A DNA stretch of 64,000 nucleotides from Parabacteroides distasonis (GTDB lineage Bacteria; Bacteroidota; Bacteroidia; Bacteroidales; Tannerellaceae): positions 1-64,000 of the forward strand of contig SUXM01000003.1 in assembly GCA_015060925.1 (NCBI GenBank), written 5' to 3'. Positions 42,737 through 50,267 of this stretch are shown here, in pieces. A program made the position numbers and the translations under genes. The notes beneath the pieces were generated by a model. The model ran no database searches. It was given only the letters and a program-made list of their open reading frames with translations, and was not told where the DNA came from. Each line of letters opens with the position of its first letter. The first letter of the stretch is position 1.

Positions 42737-44218
42737 TTAATAAGCACGTGCAAAAAGAACACGTTGAGCGGAAGGCTTACCTGTGACCATACATGTTCCC
42801 GGTGTTTTGTCACCTTCCAAAGGAATACAACGGATAGTTGCTTTCGTTTCATTTTTAATCAACTCTTCTGTTTCAGGTGTGCCATCCCAGTGAGCCATGA
42901 TGAAGTAACCTTGTTCAATCTTTTCTTTAAACTCTTCATACGTATCAACTGAAATTGTGTTTTCTGCACGGTGGTTCAATGCTTTCTGGAAGATGTTTTG
43001 TTGGATCTCTTCCAATAAGTTTTGAACGTATGTCTCGATGTTGTCACAAGTAACAGTCTCTTTTGTCAATGTGTCACGACGCATTACCTCAATGGTATTG
43101 TTTTCTAAGTCACGACCTCCCATTGCTAAACGTACGGGAACACCTTTTAATTCATACTCAGCAAATTTCCATCCTGGTTTTTTATTGTCTGCATCATCGA
43201 ATTTGACAGAGATACCCAACGCTTTCAATTTTGCCATGATAGCATTGACCTTCTCACTGATTTGTGCCAATTGTTCAGCACTACGGTAAATAGGAACGAT
43301 AACAACCTGTATCGGAGCTAATTTCGGAGGTAAAACCAAACCATTGTCATCAGAGTGAGACATGATCAAGGCTCCAATCAAACGGGTTGAAACACCCCAA
43401 GATGTAGCCCAAGCATAATCATTCTTTCCATTTTTATCGATGAATGTAACTTCAAAAGCCTTACCGAAGTTTTGGCCTAAGAAGTGAGATGTACCGGCTT
43501 GAAGCGCTTTACCATCTTGCATCATTGCTTCAATTGTATAGGTGTCTAATGCACCAGCAAAACGTTCGCTTGCTGATTTTACCCCTTTTACCACCGGCAT
43601 TGCCATATAGTTTTCAGCAAAGTTGGCATATACTTCTTGCATTTTCTTTGCTTCGATTTCTGCCTCTTCACGGGTAGCGTGTGCAGTATGTCCTTCTTGC
43701 CACAAGAATTCAGCGGTACGAAGGAACAGACGGGTACGCATTTCCCAACGCATTACGTTTGCCCATTGGTTACAAAGGATGGGTAGGTCACGGTAAGACT
43801 GAATCCAATTACGGTAGGTATTCCAAATGATTGTTTCAGATGTCGGGCGGATAATTAATTCCTCTTCCAATTTGGCTGCCGGGTCAACTACCACTCCGGA
43901 TCCTTCACTGTTTGTTTTCAAACGATAGTGAGTAACAACAGCACATTCTTTCGCAAAGCCTTCTACGTGTTCAGCTTCGCGGCTCAAGAATGATTTCGGA
44001 ATCAATAATGGGAAATAGGCATTTACGTGACCGGTCTCTTTAAACATATCATCAAGGACACGTTGCATCTTTTCCCAAATTGCATATCCGTATGGTTTGA
44101 TTACCATACAACCACGAACAGCAGAGTTTTCTGCCAAGTCAGCTTTGATTACCAAATCCTGATACCATTGTGAGTAATTCACACTTCTTGAAGTCAGTTC
44201 TTTTAGCTCTTTTGCCAT
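42737..44218 (-). CDS. proS: Prolyl-tRNA synthetase, archaeal/eukaryotic type
   Basis: A 493-residue class II aminoacyl-tRNA synthetase of the short archaeal/eukaryotic-like ProRS type, without the editing insertion of the E. coli type. Landmarks are [23 protein letters not shown], the class II motif 2 region [43 protein letters not shown] and motif 3-like [24 protein letters not shown]. The C-terminal Cys-containing zinc-like domain ends in ARAY (C-terminal Tyr), as in this type. It charges tRNA-Pro in the cytoplasm. It has its own promoter box and terminator. Confidence 0.96.
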   Translation of the reverse strand: MAKELKELTSRSVNYSQWYQDLVIKADLAENSAVRGCMVIKPYGYAIWEKMQRVLDDMFKETGHVNAYFPLLIPKSFLSREAEHVEGFAKECAVVTHYRLKTNSEGSGVVVDPAAKLEEELIIRPTSETIIWNTYRNWIQSYRDLPILCNQWANVMRWEMRTRLFLRTAEFLWQEGHTAHATREEAEIEAKKMQEVYANFAENYMAMPVVKGVKSASERFAGALDTYTIEAMMQDGKALQAGTSHFLGQNFGKAFEVTFIDKNGKNDYAWATSWGVSTRLIGALIMSHSDDNGLVLPPKLAPIQVVIVPIYRSAEQLAQISEKVNAIMAKLKALGISVKFDDADNKKPGWKFAEYELKGVPVRLAMGGRDLENNTIEVMRRDTLTKETVTCDNIETYVQNLLEEIQQNIFQKALNHRAENTISVDTYEEFKEKIEQGYFIMAHWDGTPETEELIKNETKATIRCIPLEGDKTPGTCMVTGKPSAQRVLFARAY

Positions 44219-44267
44219 TTCTTTATAATTCTATGAAGTTTTTTCTTGTTATTTCTATATAGACGTG

Positions 44268-44275
44268 CAAAGGTA
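44268..44275 (-). promoter_or_regulatory. -7 element of proS
   Basis: CAAAGGTA on the + strand reads TACCTTTG on the - strand, matching TAnnTTTG, 49 bases before the proS start. No clear -33 box. Confidence 0.5.
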
Positions 44276-44288
44276 TAAAATATTATGA

Positions 44289-46316
44289 TTAGTGGTTTAC
44301 TAATTCTTGATACTTGTTGTTTTTGAGGCCAATTTCAGAGAAAGGAATCGGTTTTAAACCGTGACTCTTTAATACAGAGTCTTGCAAATAGTAGGCTAAT
44401 TCTTTCTCTGCAGATTCCAAGTTGACATTATCTTTCAATATGGATTGTACATCCATCTTTTCTTCTTTGGGACTTTTATGTATGATATCCCTTGTACAAC
44501 CTACCAATAGGTTGTTGTTAATGTAGTTGACGTTGAGGTTAGCGTGAAGATCATTTTTTAATTCGGGATAACGAGTTTGATATAATTCTGAGTTTATATC
44601 AACAGCCTCATACATTCTTTGTTTAGAAACTTCCATGTCTAATCGTTCGTTCCAGTATTTTCTTGTCCATGGAGAAAAACTAACTGCTGCATGGCAGTTG
44701 TAAAATAGGTTGTTTTCTACGTAATTATCTTTTCCACCATGGATTTGAACAGCTCCAAATCTTTTGGAACCACAGTTTACAAACACATTTCCATAAATCT
44801 TTTCTCCAGAGATAATATCATCGAAACGGATAGCTGCAGCACCATGGTTTGTACCACCCAAAATATTTTCCCAGTAATTATAACGGATAACAAGACCACG
44901 CAATGAATAGTCAAAATACATGTCAATACCTCCTTGGTCATCGCTTTCTCTAACCAAATCGGAAAAATGGTTGTATTCTATTAAAACATCATTTGCATTG
45001 ACACTGATCGCAGATGATGTTGATCCTCTCATGTAGTTATTTCTGATGGTTATACCAACCCCTTTTACAAATAAAGCTGGTTGATAGGTATGTGAAAATA
45101 ATGAGAAGTTTTGTATGATGTTGTTTTCTATTAGAAAATCTGCCGGAGTCAAGGTTTTACGATCTCCTCCATTTGCTCTGATACCACTACATCCAAATTG
45201 TTCTAATAAACATCCTTTTACGTTATGTTTTTCCCCTCCTTCAATGTGCATAGCGTCCTGGCCGAAGCCTGTAATGTGACAGTCAATGACTTCGTTGGCA
45301 TCGCCTTCATTAATCTTAATCGCAGTGTTTCGTCCACCTTGTAGGGTGATCCCTTCGATTTTGAATTGGTTCAAACCTGAAACAGAAAGCATATATGGAG
45401 AATCCAGTACGGAAACAATAACTTCGTCTTCCTGTTTATAGTTTTCCGGGGCATACCAATAAATCAGTTTATGTTTGCTGTCAATACTGTATTCACCCGG
45501 CAAATCAATTTCACAAAGCAGATTAAATCCATAAAAACGGAAATTATCTTTATACCCATAGATATGTTCTGGACCTTCTGTCGTGATGATTTGTTTGGTA
45601 GTATCTATGTGGACGATTTCTCGGTTGGATTCAGACCAATCCCAGTACCAATAACCATTGACACAGACATTCTCTTCTTTTACCCATTGATTGATGCGTT
45701 TGTCTTTGTATTGCCAAATGGGTTCTTTATGTGCAAAAACTTTATAAGTGGAATTCCTTTTGAAAAGAGTTTTACCTAATGCCTTTCCGGATATAGCATA
45801 TTCATTGTTGGGCCAACGTGAGATTTTTTGGCGTTTCCCGTTATAGTATAAATCCATACGTCCGTTATTTGAGTATAACTGCCCACAATCTGTAATACCT
45901 AAATCTCCCAGGTTTGCTACTTTTACTTTGTTTCGTGTTCCCGGTTGTAAACGGTTCAGAATGGCTTCATCCGTAATATCTTTCCAGTTATTTACCTTTA
46001 CAGCTCCTGTCCATACAACTTTTTCTCCTGGAATGGCAGCCATGGTTATGGGAGACTGTATATTTTTTAATTCTATCATCTCTTGAATAGGGTAGGAACC
46101 CTCTTCAAATAAGACTTTGATAGGAGTGTCGGGATTTTCTGTCGCGAATTTTTGAATTTGTTTAACAGCATTGTTTACACTTTTCCATGGACTTTGTTTA
46201 GTCCCGGTAGCTTCATCATTCCCATTTGGAGAGACATAAAAGATTCCTTTCTCATTTTGACAAGAGAAAAGTAGTAGGGTACATAAAGCTAATTCAAAGA
46301 AACGATTTCTTTTCAT
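44289..46316 (-). CDS. Right-handed parallel beta-helix lipoprotein, possible glycoside hydrolase
   Basis: A 675-residue lipoprotein (lipobox LLFSC, then QNEKG) with an N-terminal IFYVSPNGNDEATGTKQSPWKSVNNAV motif typical of secreted beta-helix carbohydrate-active proteins. The middle (about 290-560) consists of regularly spaced coils such as IEGITLQGGRN, VIDCHITGFGQDAMHIEGG, FLIENNIIQNFS, ITIRNNYMRGS, VLIEYNHFSDL, LVIRYNYWENI and YVENNLFYNC. The overall arrangement resembles family GH141 and related fucosidase/xylanase-like proteins, but I cannot assign it with certainty. Probably it degrades or binds a complex glycan at the cell surface. It has no SusC/D neighbours. Confidence 0.75.
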   Translation of the reverse strand: MKRNRFFELALCTLLLFSCQNEKGIFYVSPNGNDEATGTKQSPWKSVNNAVKQIQKFATENPDTPIKVLFEEGSYPIQEMIELKNIQSPITMAAIPGEKVVWTGAVKVNNWKDITDEAILNRLQPGTRNKVKVANLGDLGITDCGQLYSNNGRMDLYYNGKRQKISRWPNNEYAISGKALGKTLFKRNSTYKVFAHKEPIWQYKDKRINQWVKEENVCVNGYWYWDWSESNREIVHIDTTKQIITTEGPEHIYGYKDNFRFYGFNLLCEIDLPGEYSIDSKHKLIYWYAPENYKQEDEVIVSVLDSPYMLSVSGLNQFKIEGITLQGGRNTAIKINEGDANEVIDCHITGFGQDAMHIEGGEKHNVKGCLLEQFGCSGIRANGGDRKTLTPADFLIENNIIQNFSLFSHTYQPALFVKGVGITIRNNYMRGSTSSAISVNANDVLIEYNHFSDLVRESDDQGGIDMYFDYSLRGLVIRYNYWENILGGTNHGAAAIRFDDIISGEKIYGNVFVNCGSKRFGAVQIHGGKDNYVENNLFYNCHAAVSFSPWTRKYWNERLDMEVSKQRMYEAVDINSELYQTRYPELKNDLHANLNVNYINNNLLVGCTRDIIHKSPKEEKMDVQSILKDNVNLESAEKELAYYLQDSVLKSHGLKPIPFSEIGLKNNKYQELVNH

Positions 46317-46353
46317 ATAAGAATTATTTAGATAATAGAATGATAAATTTAGG

Positions 46354-46361
46354 CAAAGGTA
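46354..46361 (-). promoter_or_regulatory. -7 element of the beta-helix gene
   Basis: CAAAGGTA on the + strand reads TACCTTTG on the - strand, 37 bases before the start codon. It is close to the pgk terminator, so the beta-helix gene is probably a separate unit. Confidence 0.45.
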
Positions 46362-46377
46362 ATAGTTCTTAAAAAAG

Positions 46378-46410
46378 AAATGGCCATTTCTTCATAAGAA
46401 ACAGCCATTT
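46378..46410 (-). terminator. Terminator of pgk
   Basis: A 15-bp stem with one two-base internal mismatch (46378-46392 with 46396-46410; ends AAATGGC/GCCATTT) and a 3-nt loop. On the - strand it is followed by a T-rich tract. It lies 21 bases after the pgk stop. Confidence 0.7.
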
Positions 46411-46431
46411 ATATTCAAATAGATATCTATC

Positions 46432-47703
46432 TTATTTGTAAGGTTCGCCTTTTACTGCAGCAATACCCGGAAGAACTTTACCTTCGATTGCTTCCAACAA
46501 AGCACCACCTCCTGTAGAAACGTAAGATACTTTGTCTGCCAAACCAAATTTGTTAACGCAAGCAACTGAGTCACCGCCACCAACAAGAGAGAATGCTCCG
46601 TTCTTTGTAGCTTCAACGATTGCTTCACCTACAGAACGAGAACCTGCTGTAAAGTTGTCAAATTCAAATACACCAGTAGGACCGTTCCAAAGGATAGTCT
46701 TAGAGTTCTTGATAACATCACCGTAGATTTCCATTGTCTTAGGACCGATGTCAAGACCTTCCCATGCATCAGGAATTTCGTTTACATTTGCAAATGCAGT
46801 GTTAGCATCGTTTTTGAAATCGTCTGCGATCTTAGCATCAACAGCCAATACCAAGTTTACACCTTTATCTTTTGCTTTCTGGATCAAATCAAGAGCCAAG
46901 TCTAATTTGTCATCTTCGCAGATAGATTTACCAATCTTACCGCCTTGAGCTTTAGTAAATGTATAGGTCATACCACCTGTGATGATCAAATTATCAACCT
47001 TGTTCAATAGGTTTTCGATGATTTCAATCTTAGATGAAACTTTTGATCCACCCATGATAGCAGTAAACGGACGAACAATATCCTTCATTACTTTATCAAC
47101 GGCTTTCACCTCTTTTTCCATCAAGTAACCGAACATCTTGTTGTCTGCATCAAAGTAATCAGCAATTAATGCAGTTGAAGCGTGAGCACGATGAGCTGTA
47201 CCAAATGCATCGTTTACATAGCAATCAGCGTAAGAAGCTAATGTTTTAACGAAATCTTTCTGGCTTTCTTTTACAGCTTTTTTTGCTGCTTTCTTTTCTT
47301 CGTCTGTTGCATCTTCAGCCAATCCTCTTGGTTTGCCTTCTTCTTCAGCATAAAAACGAAGGTTTTCAAGTAACAATGCTTCACCCGGTTGCAATGCAGC
47401 AGCTTTAACACCTGCTTCTTCACCGATACAGTCGTTTGCAAACTGTACTTCTACACCTAATAATTCAGAAACGTGGTTCAAGATGTGTTTCAAAGAGAAC
47501 TTTTCAGTAACACCTTTTGGACGTCCTAAGTGAGAACCGATGATGATGCTACCGCCATCAGCCAAAATCTTTTTCAATGTAGGAAGAGCTGCACGGATAC
47601 GTGTGTCGTCTGTAATGTTGAAGTTTTCATCAAGAGGCACATTAAAGTCTACTCTGACGAATGCCTTTTTTCCGGCAAAATTGAAATTGTCAATAGATTG
47701 CAT
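46432..47703 (-). CDS. pgk: Phosphoglycerate kinase
   Basis: A 423-residue glycolytic kinase transferring phosphate between 1,3-bisphosphoglycerate and ADP. It shows [19 protein letters not shown] near the N-terminus, [66 protein letters not shown] and the C-terminal [12 protein letters not shown] with [10 protein letters not shown] lysine/glutamate-rich insertion ([20 protein letters not shown]) makes it slightly longer than the E. coli enzyme; I believe this is common in Bacteroidales. It has its own -7 box and terminator. Confidence 0.97.
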   Translation of the reverse strand: MQSIDNFNFAGKKAFVRVDFNVPLDENFNITDDTRIRAALPTLKKILADGGSIIIGSHLGRPKGVTEKFSLKHILNHVSELLGVEVQFANDCIGEEAGVKAAALQPGEALLLENLRFYAEEEGKPRGLAEDATDEEKKAAKKAVKESQKDFVKTLASYADCYVNDAFGTAHRAHASTALIADYFDADNKMFGYLMEKEVKAVDKVMKDIVRPFTAIMGGSKVSSKIEIIENLLNKVDNLIITGGMTYTFTKAQGGKIGKSICEDDKLDLALDLIQKAKDKGVNLVLAVDAKIADDFKNDANTAFANVNEIPDAWEGLDIGPKTMEIYGDVIKNSKTILWNGPTGVFEFDNFTAGSRSVGEAIVEATKNGAFSLVGGGDSVACVNKFGLADKVSYVSTGGGALLEAIEGKVLPGIAAVKGEPYK

Positions 47704-47749
47704 AACTTTTATATTTAAGTTCTTTATTAGATATCATGCTTTACGGACG

Positions 47750-47757
47750 CAAACTTA
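47750..47757 (-). promoter_or_regulatory. -7 element of pgk
   Basis: CAAACTTA on the + strand reads TAAGTTTG on the - strand, fitting TAnnTTTG, 46 bases before the pgk start. Confidence 0.5.
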
Positions 47758-47784
47758 CATAAAATTATTTTATTTCTGTCCTAA

Positions 47785-48249
47785 TTACTCTGTTAATTTG
47801 AAACGTAAGCGAAGTCTTCCCTCTGTGTAATCGTATGTGAGCATTTTGAAATGACCAATTTCGGATGTGTTACTTACGTGTGTCCCTATGCAGGCACAAG
47901 CATCATAGTCTCCTATACGTACAATACGGAGTGTTTCACTTGCATCTTCCGGTAGTTTGCTTAAATCTACAATCTCACCGGCTTTCGCTTTAGGCATGAA
48001 TTCGATACTAATAGGTAGGTGCTGATCTATCACTTCATTGATGCGACGTTCAACCTCGGCCATTATCTCGGCTGTGGGAGCTTCGGGAAGTTCATAATCA
48101 CATTTACTCTTTTTCCTCTCAATATGAGCATTTTTAGAACGAGGGCAACCAAACATGCGAACCATTGTTTGGTTTAAAATGTGTTCTGCTGTATGCATAG
48201 GAGGATACTCCTGTTTGTTGTGTTCGTTTAATTTGATTTCTTGTTCCAT
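47785..48249 (-). CDS. AlaX-type alanyl-tRNA editing protein
   Basis: A 154-residue stand-alone editing domain related to the second additional domain of ThrRS/AlaRS. The two zinc-binding motifs are PPMHTAEHILNQTM (HxxxH) and ACACIGTHVSNTSEIG (CxxxH), with GHFKMLTYDY after the second. AlaX proteins deacylate Ser or Gly mischarged on tRNA-Ala in the cytoplasm. The RRINEVI helix and EIVDLSKLPED region fit the compact AlaX-S-like form. It follows a GNAT gene by 10 bp in the same operon, and the tRNA-Ser gene is nearby on the other strand. Confidence 0.85.
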   Translation of the reverse strand: MEQEIKLNEHNKQEYPPMHTAEHILNQTMVRMFGCPRSKNAHIERKKSKCDYELPEAPTAEIMAEVERRINEVIDQHLPISIEFMPKAKAGEIVDLSKLPEDASETLRIVRIGDYDACACIGTHVSNTSEIGHFKMLTYDYTEGRLRLRFKLTE

Positions 48250-48259
48250 TTATATATGA

Positions 48260-48778
48260 TTAAAGACATTTTTCAAATGCCATCCGTTCTTCTGTGTAAC
48301 CTCGGTAGAAGACATTTCCACGATAGATGAAAGCCAAAGAGTCGATGAGGCGGAGCATATACCGGTTATCATATTTGGTATCCACCCGGAAATGCTGAAT
48401 ACCTTTACTTCTGCTTAACTCTTCTGCGTGTAACATGAATTTTTTAGCGATCCCTTGATGTTTCATCTCGTCGGCAACAGCCAATCGGTGGACGATTACA
48501 TAGGGAAGATCATTTGCCCATTTTTCTTTAATTTGTTCATAGACAGGTTCGCCATTGAAAGAGATGACACCATAAGCGATGGCTATATTGTCTATACAGA
48601 TTACATAACCCTCTTCTTGGGATATGTCTTGCTGGATATGTTCGATAGCCGGATAGTTTTCATCCCATTGGCAACTGCCAAGCCTTTTCATTTGTGCTTT
48701 GGCCTGTTTGATTATTTCCCAAATGCGTTCTGTATCTTTTTCTTCAGCTTTTCGAAAAGTGTAAAGATTGTTTGCCAT
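48260..48778 (-). CDS. GNAT-family N-acetyltransferase
   Basis: A 172-residue single GNAT domain. The N-terminal strand is YTFRKAEEKDTERIWEIIKQAKAQM. The acetyl-CoA-binding part is VIVHRLAVADEMKHQGIAKKFMLHAEELSRSKG (the Q/R-x-x-G-x-G/A-like loop is QGIAKKF), followed by HFRVDTKYDNRYMLRLIDSLAFIYRGNVFYRG. The acceptor is unknown; it could be a protein N-terminus, a tRNA or a small amine. It is cotranscribed with the AlaX gene, and has its own promoter upstream. Confidence is high for the family only. Confidence 0.87.
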   Translation of the reverse strand: MANNLYTFRKAEEKDTERIWEIIKQAKAQMKRLGSCQWDENYPAIEHIQQDISQEEGYVICIDNIAIAYGVISFNGEPVYEQIKEKWANDLPYVIVHRLAVADEMKHQGIAKKFMLHAEELSRSKGIQHFRVDTKYDNRYMLRLIDSLAFIYRGNVFYRGYTEERMAFEKCL

Positions 48779-48804
48779 CTCTTTTTTATTTTGATAAATC
48801 AGTT

Positions 48805-48834
48805 CAAAGATATAAAAACAAAGAAACAGTACAA
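48805..48834 (-). promoter_or_regulatory. Promoter of GNAT-alaX operon
   Basis: On the - strand: TTG (48832-48834), 19 bases, TATCTTTG (48805-48812). It lies 26 bases before the GNAT start. Confidence 0.6.
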
Positions 48835-48856
48835 TATAGAAAAGCTCTTAAATTAA

Positions 48857-48910
48857 GTCCGATGTAATTAAAAATAAGTCCGAGGAAAGTAAGAGTTAAG
48901 TCCGATGTAG
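48857..48910. repeat. Three-unit intergenic repeat, site C
   Basis: Units start at 48857 (GTCCGATGTAAT), 48878 (GTCCGAGGAAAG) and 48900 (GTCCGATGTAGT), with spacings of 21 and 22 bp. It lies between the promoters of the GNAT operon and the tRNA-Ser gene. The rest of the gap to 49005 is plain AT-rich sequence. Confidence 0.75.
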
Positions 48911-49005
48911 TAAGAACTGTAATTGATAGGGAGGGAAAGTAATGAGTATATGCTTGATAATGAGTATAAAGTAAAAAATAATTGTAAAAAAGTTAATAAA
49001 GATCT

Positions 49006-49035
49006 TGCATATATAAAATAAACTCTCTACATTTG
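49006..49035 (+). promoter_or_regulatory. Promoter of tRNA-Ser
   Basis: TTG (49006-49008), 19 bases, then TACATTTG (49028-49035), 18 bases before the mature tRNA 5' end. Confidence 0.7.
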
Positions 49036-49053
49036 CACCCGTATTAAGGAACT

Positions 49054-49138
49054 GGAGAGGTGGCAGAGTGGTCGATTGCGGCGGTCTTGAAAACCGTTGA
49101 ACTGAGAGGTTCCCGGGGTTCGAATCCCTGTCTCTCCG
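49054..49138 (+). tRNA. tRNA-Ser(UGA)
   Basis: An 85-nt type II tRNA. The acceptor stem pairs GGAGAGG at 49054 with the 3' TCTCTCC (49131-49137), discriminator G at 49138. The anticodon loop is CTTGAAA, giving anticodon TGA. A long variable arm and the T-arm GGTTCGAATCC are visible. CCA is not encoded. The gene has its own promoter and a strong terminator. Confidence 0.97.
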
Positions 49139-49149
49139 CTGATAAACTG

Positions 49150-49187
49150 AAAAAATCCCGTAAAATCAAGGTTTTACGGGATTTTTT
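49150..49187 (+). terminator. Terminator of tRNA-Ser
   Basis: A 16-bp perfect stem (49150-49165 with 49172-49187; core CCCGTAAAA) followed by T's, 11 bases after the tRNA. Confidence 0.92.
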
Positions 49188-49253
49188 GTTGCCCTTATCC
49201 TTCGGAAAGAAAGAGGTAAACTGCCTGAAAAAGAGAGTATATGGTAGCTCTTG

Positions 49254-49283
49254 TTGTTTTAATGATATAATGTTGTATCTTTG
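49254..49283 (+). promoter_or_regulatory. Promoter of the SBP/SpoIIE pair
   Basis: TTG (49254-49256), 19 bases, then a perfect TATCTTTG (49276-49283). A possible TTG start codon at 49281 overlaps the -7 box, which supports the ATG at 49311 as the real start. Confidence 0.7.
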
Positions 49284-49310
49284 AACGATTTAAAGTCGGG
49301 TACAGTTGAT

Positions 49311-50267
49311 ATGGATAAATATATAAAAATTGTAGGATGGTTTCTTTGTCTGTTTCTTTTTCTGCAAGAGGGTAAAGGGCAGCAAATAGTATTTACTCCT
49401 CAATGGACAGCACAAAGCCAATTTGCGGGTTACTACGTGGCACTGGAAAAAGGATTTTATAAGGAAGTTGGCATTGATGTGGAAATCAAACACCCTTCAG
49501 CGTCTTATTCTGCTGTCAATCATTTATTAGAAGGTTCTTGCCATATCACAACCATGAATTTGTTGCAAGCAATGATAGCCATAGACCAAGGGTTGCCTTT
49601 GGTAAATGTACTTCAAACTTCTCAGCATAACTCGTTGGTTATTGTCCCTCGCAGGAAAAGTATTCAGACTTTTAAAGATTTACGAAATAAGAGGGTGGGT
49701 ATTTGGAAAGTTCGATTTGGAGAATTAGGGCTTATTGCGAATGAAGAGCGAGATTTAAATATAGAATGGATCCCTTTTATCCATAATATTAATTTATTCC
49801 TCTCTGGAGCTATCGATGCAACGATGGCAACCAGTTTTAATGAATATCTTCAAATCCGGGCTGCAGGTTTTGATTCCAAGAATATCTTTTATTTATCAGA
49901 AGAGGGGTATGATGTCCCTGAAGATGGTTTGTATGTGACAGTTGATTATTATAAAAAAAACAAAGAAAAGGTCGAAGCCTTTGTGGAAGCATCCAAACGG
50001 GGATGGCAATGGGCCGCTAAAAATCAAGAAGAGACTTTAGATATTGTGATGAAGTTTGTTCAAAAAGATAAAATTGCAACAAATCGAACCATTCAAAGAT
50101 GGATGTTAAAAGAAATACTTCGGTTGCAGTGCGATCAAGAAGGAAGGGAGCCCTCTTTTCAACTTCATCCGGAAAAAGTAAAAGAGTTGAGCGATTTATT
50201 GTTAAAGAATCGTCGTATTAAAAAAGAGGTGACATTGGAACAATTGAAAGGAGGAATAGACAGATGA
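49311..50267 (+). CDS. NMT1/THI5-like periplasmic substrate-binding protein
   Basis: A 318-residue periplasmic binding protein of the NMT1/THI5-like, SsuA/TauA-related superfamily. The signal peptide covers about 1-23 (to GKGQ). The mature part begins IVFTPQWTAQSQFAGYYVALEKGFYKEVGIDVEI, followed by LLEGSCHITTMNLLQAMIAIDQG and NKRVGIWK, typical of this fold. No ABC permease or ATPase follows; instead its last codons overlap by 4 bp (ATGA) the gene for a membrane phosphatase with a periplasmic sensor. I infer that it serves as ligand sensor or co-receptor for that phosphatase rather than for transport. Confidence 0.82.
   Translation: MDKYIKIVGWFLCLFLFLQEGKGQQIVFTPQWTAQSQFAGYYVALEKGFYKEVGIDVEIKHPSASYSAVNHLLEGSCHITTMNLLQAMIAIDQGLPLVNVLQTSQHNSLVIVPRRKSIQTFKDLRNKRVGIWKVRFGELGLIANEERDLNIEWIPFIHNINLFLSGAIDATMATSFNEYLQIRAAGFDSKNIFYLSEEGYDVPEDGLYVTVDYYKKNKEKVEAFVEASKRGWQWAAKNQEETLDIVMKFVQKDKIATNRTIQRWMLKEILRLQCDQEGREPSFQLHPEKVKELSDLLLKNRRIKKEVTLEQLKGGIDR

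Noticed and set aside
23571..48910. The 21-22 bp spaced repeats as CRISPR arrays
   Set aside because: Units are only 12 bp, each site has just three, gaps are 9-10 nt, and no cas gene is present in the window.
49060..49284. A 74-codon ORF on the + strand
   Set aside because: It overlaps the tRNA-Ser gene and its terminator, so the coding potential is accidental.
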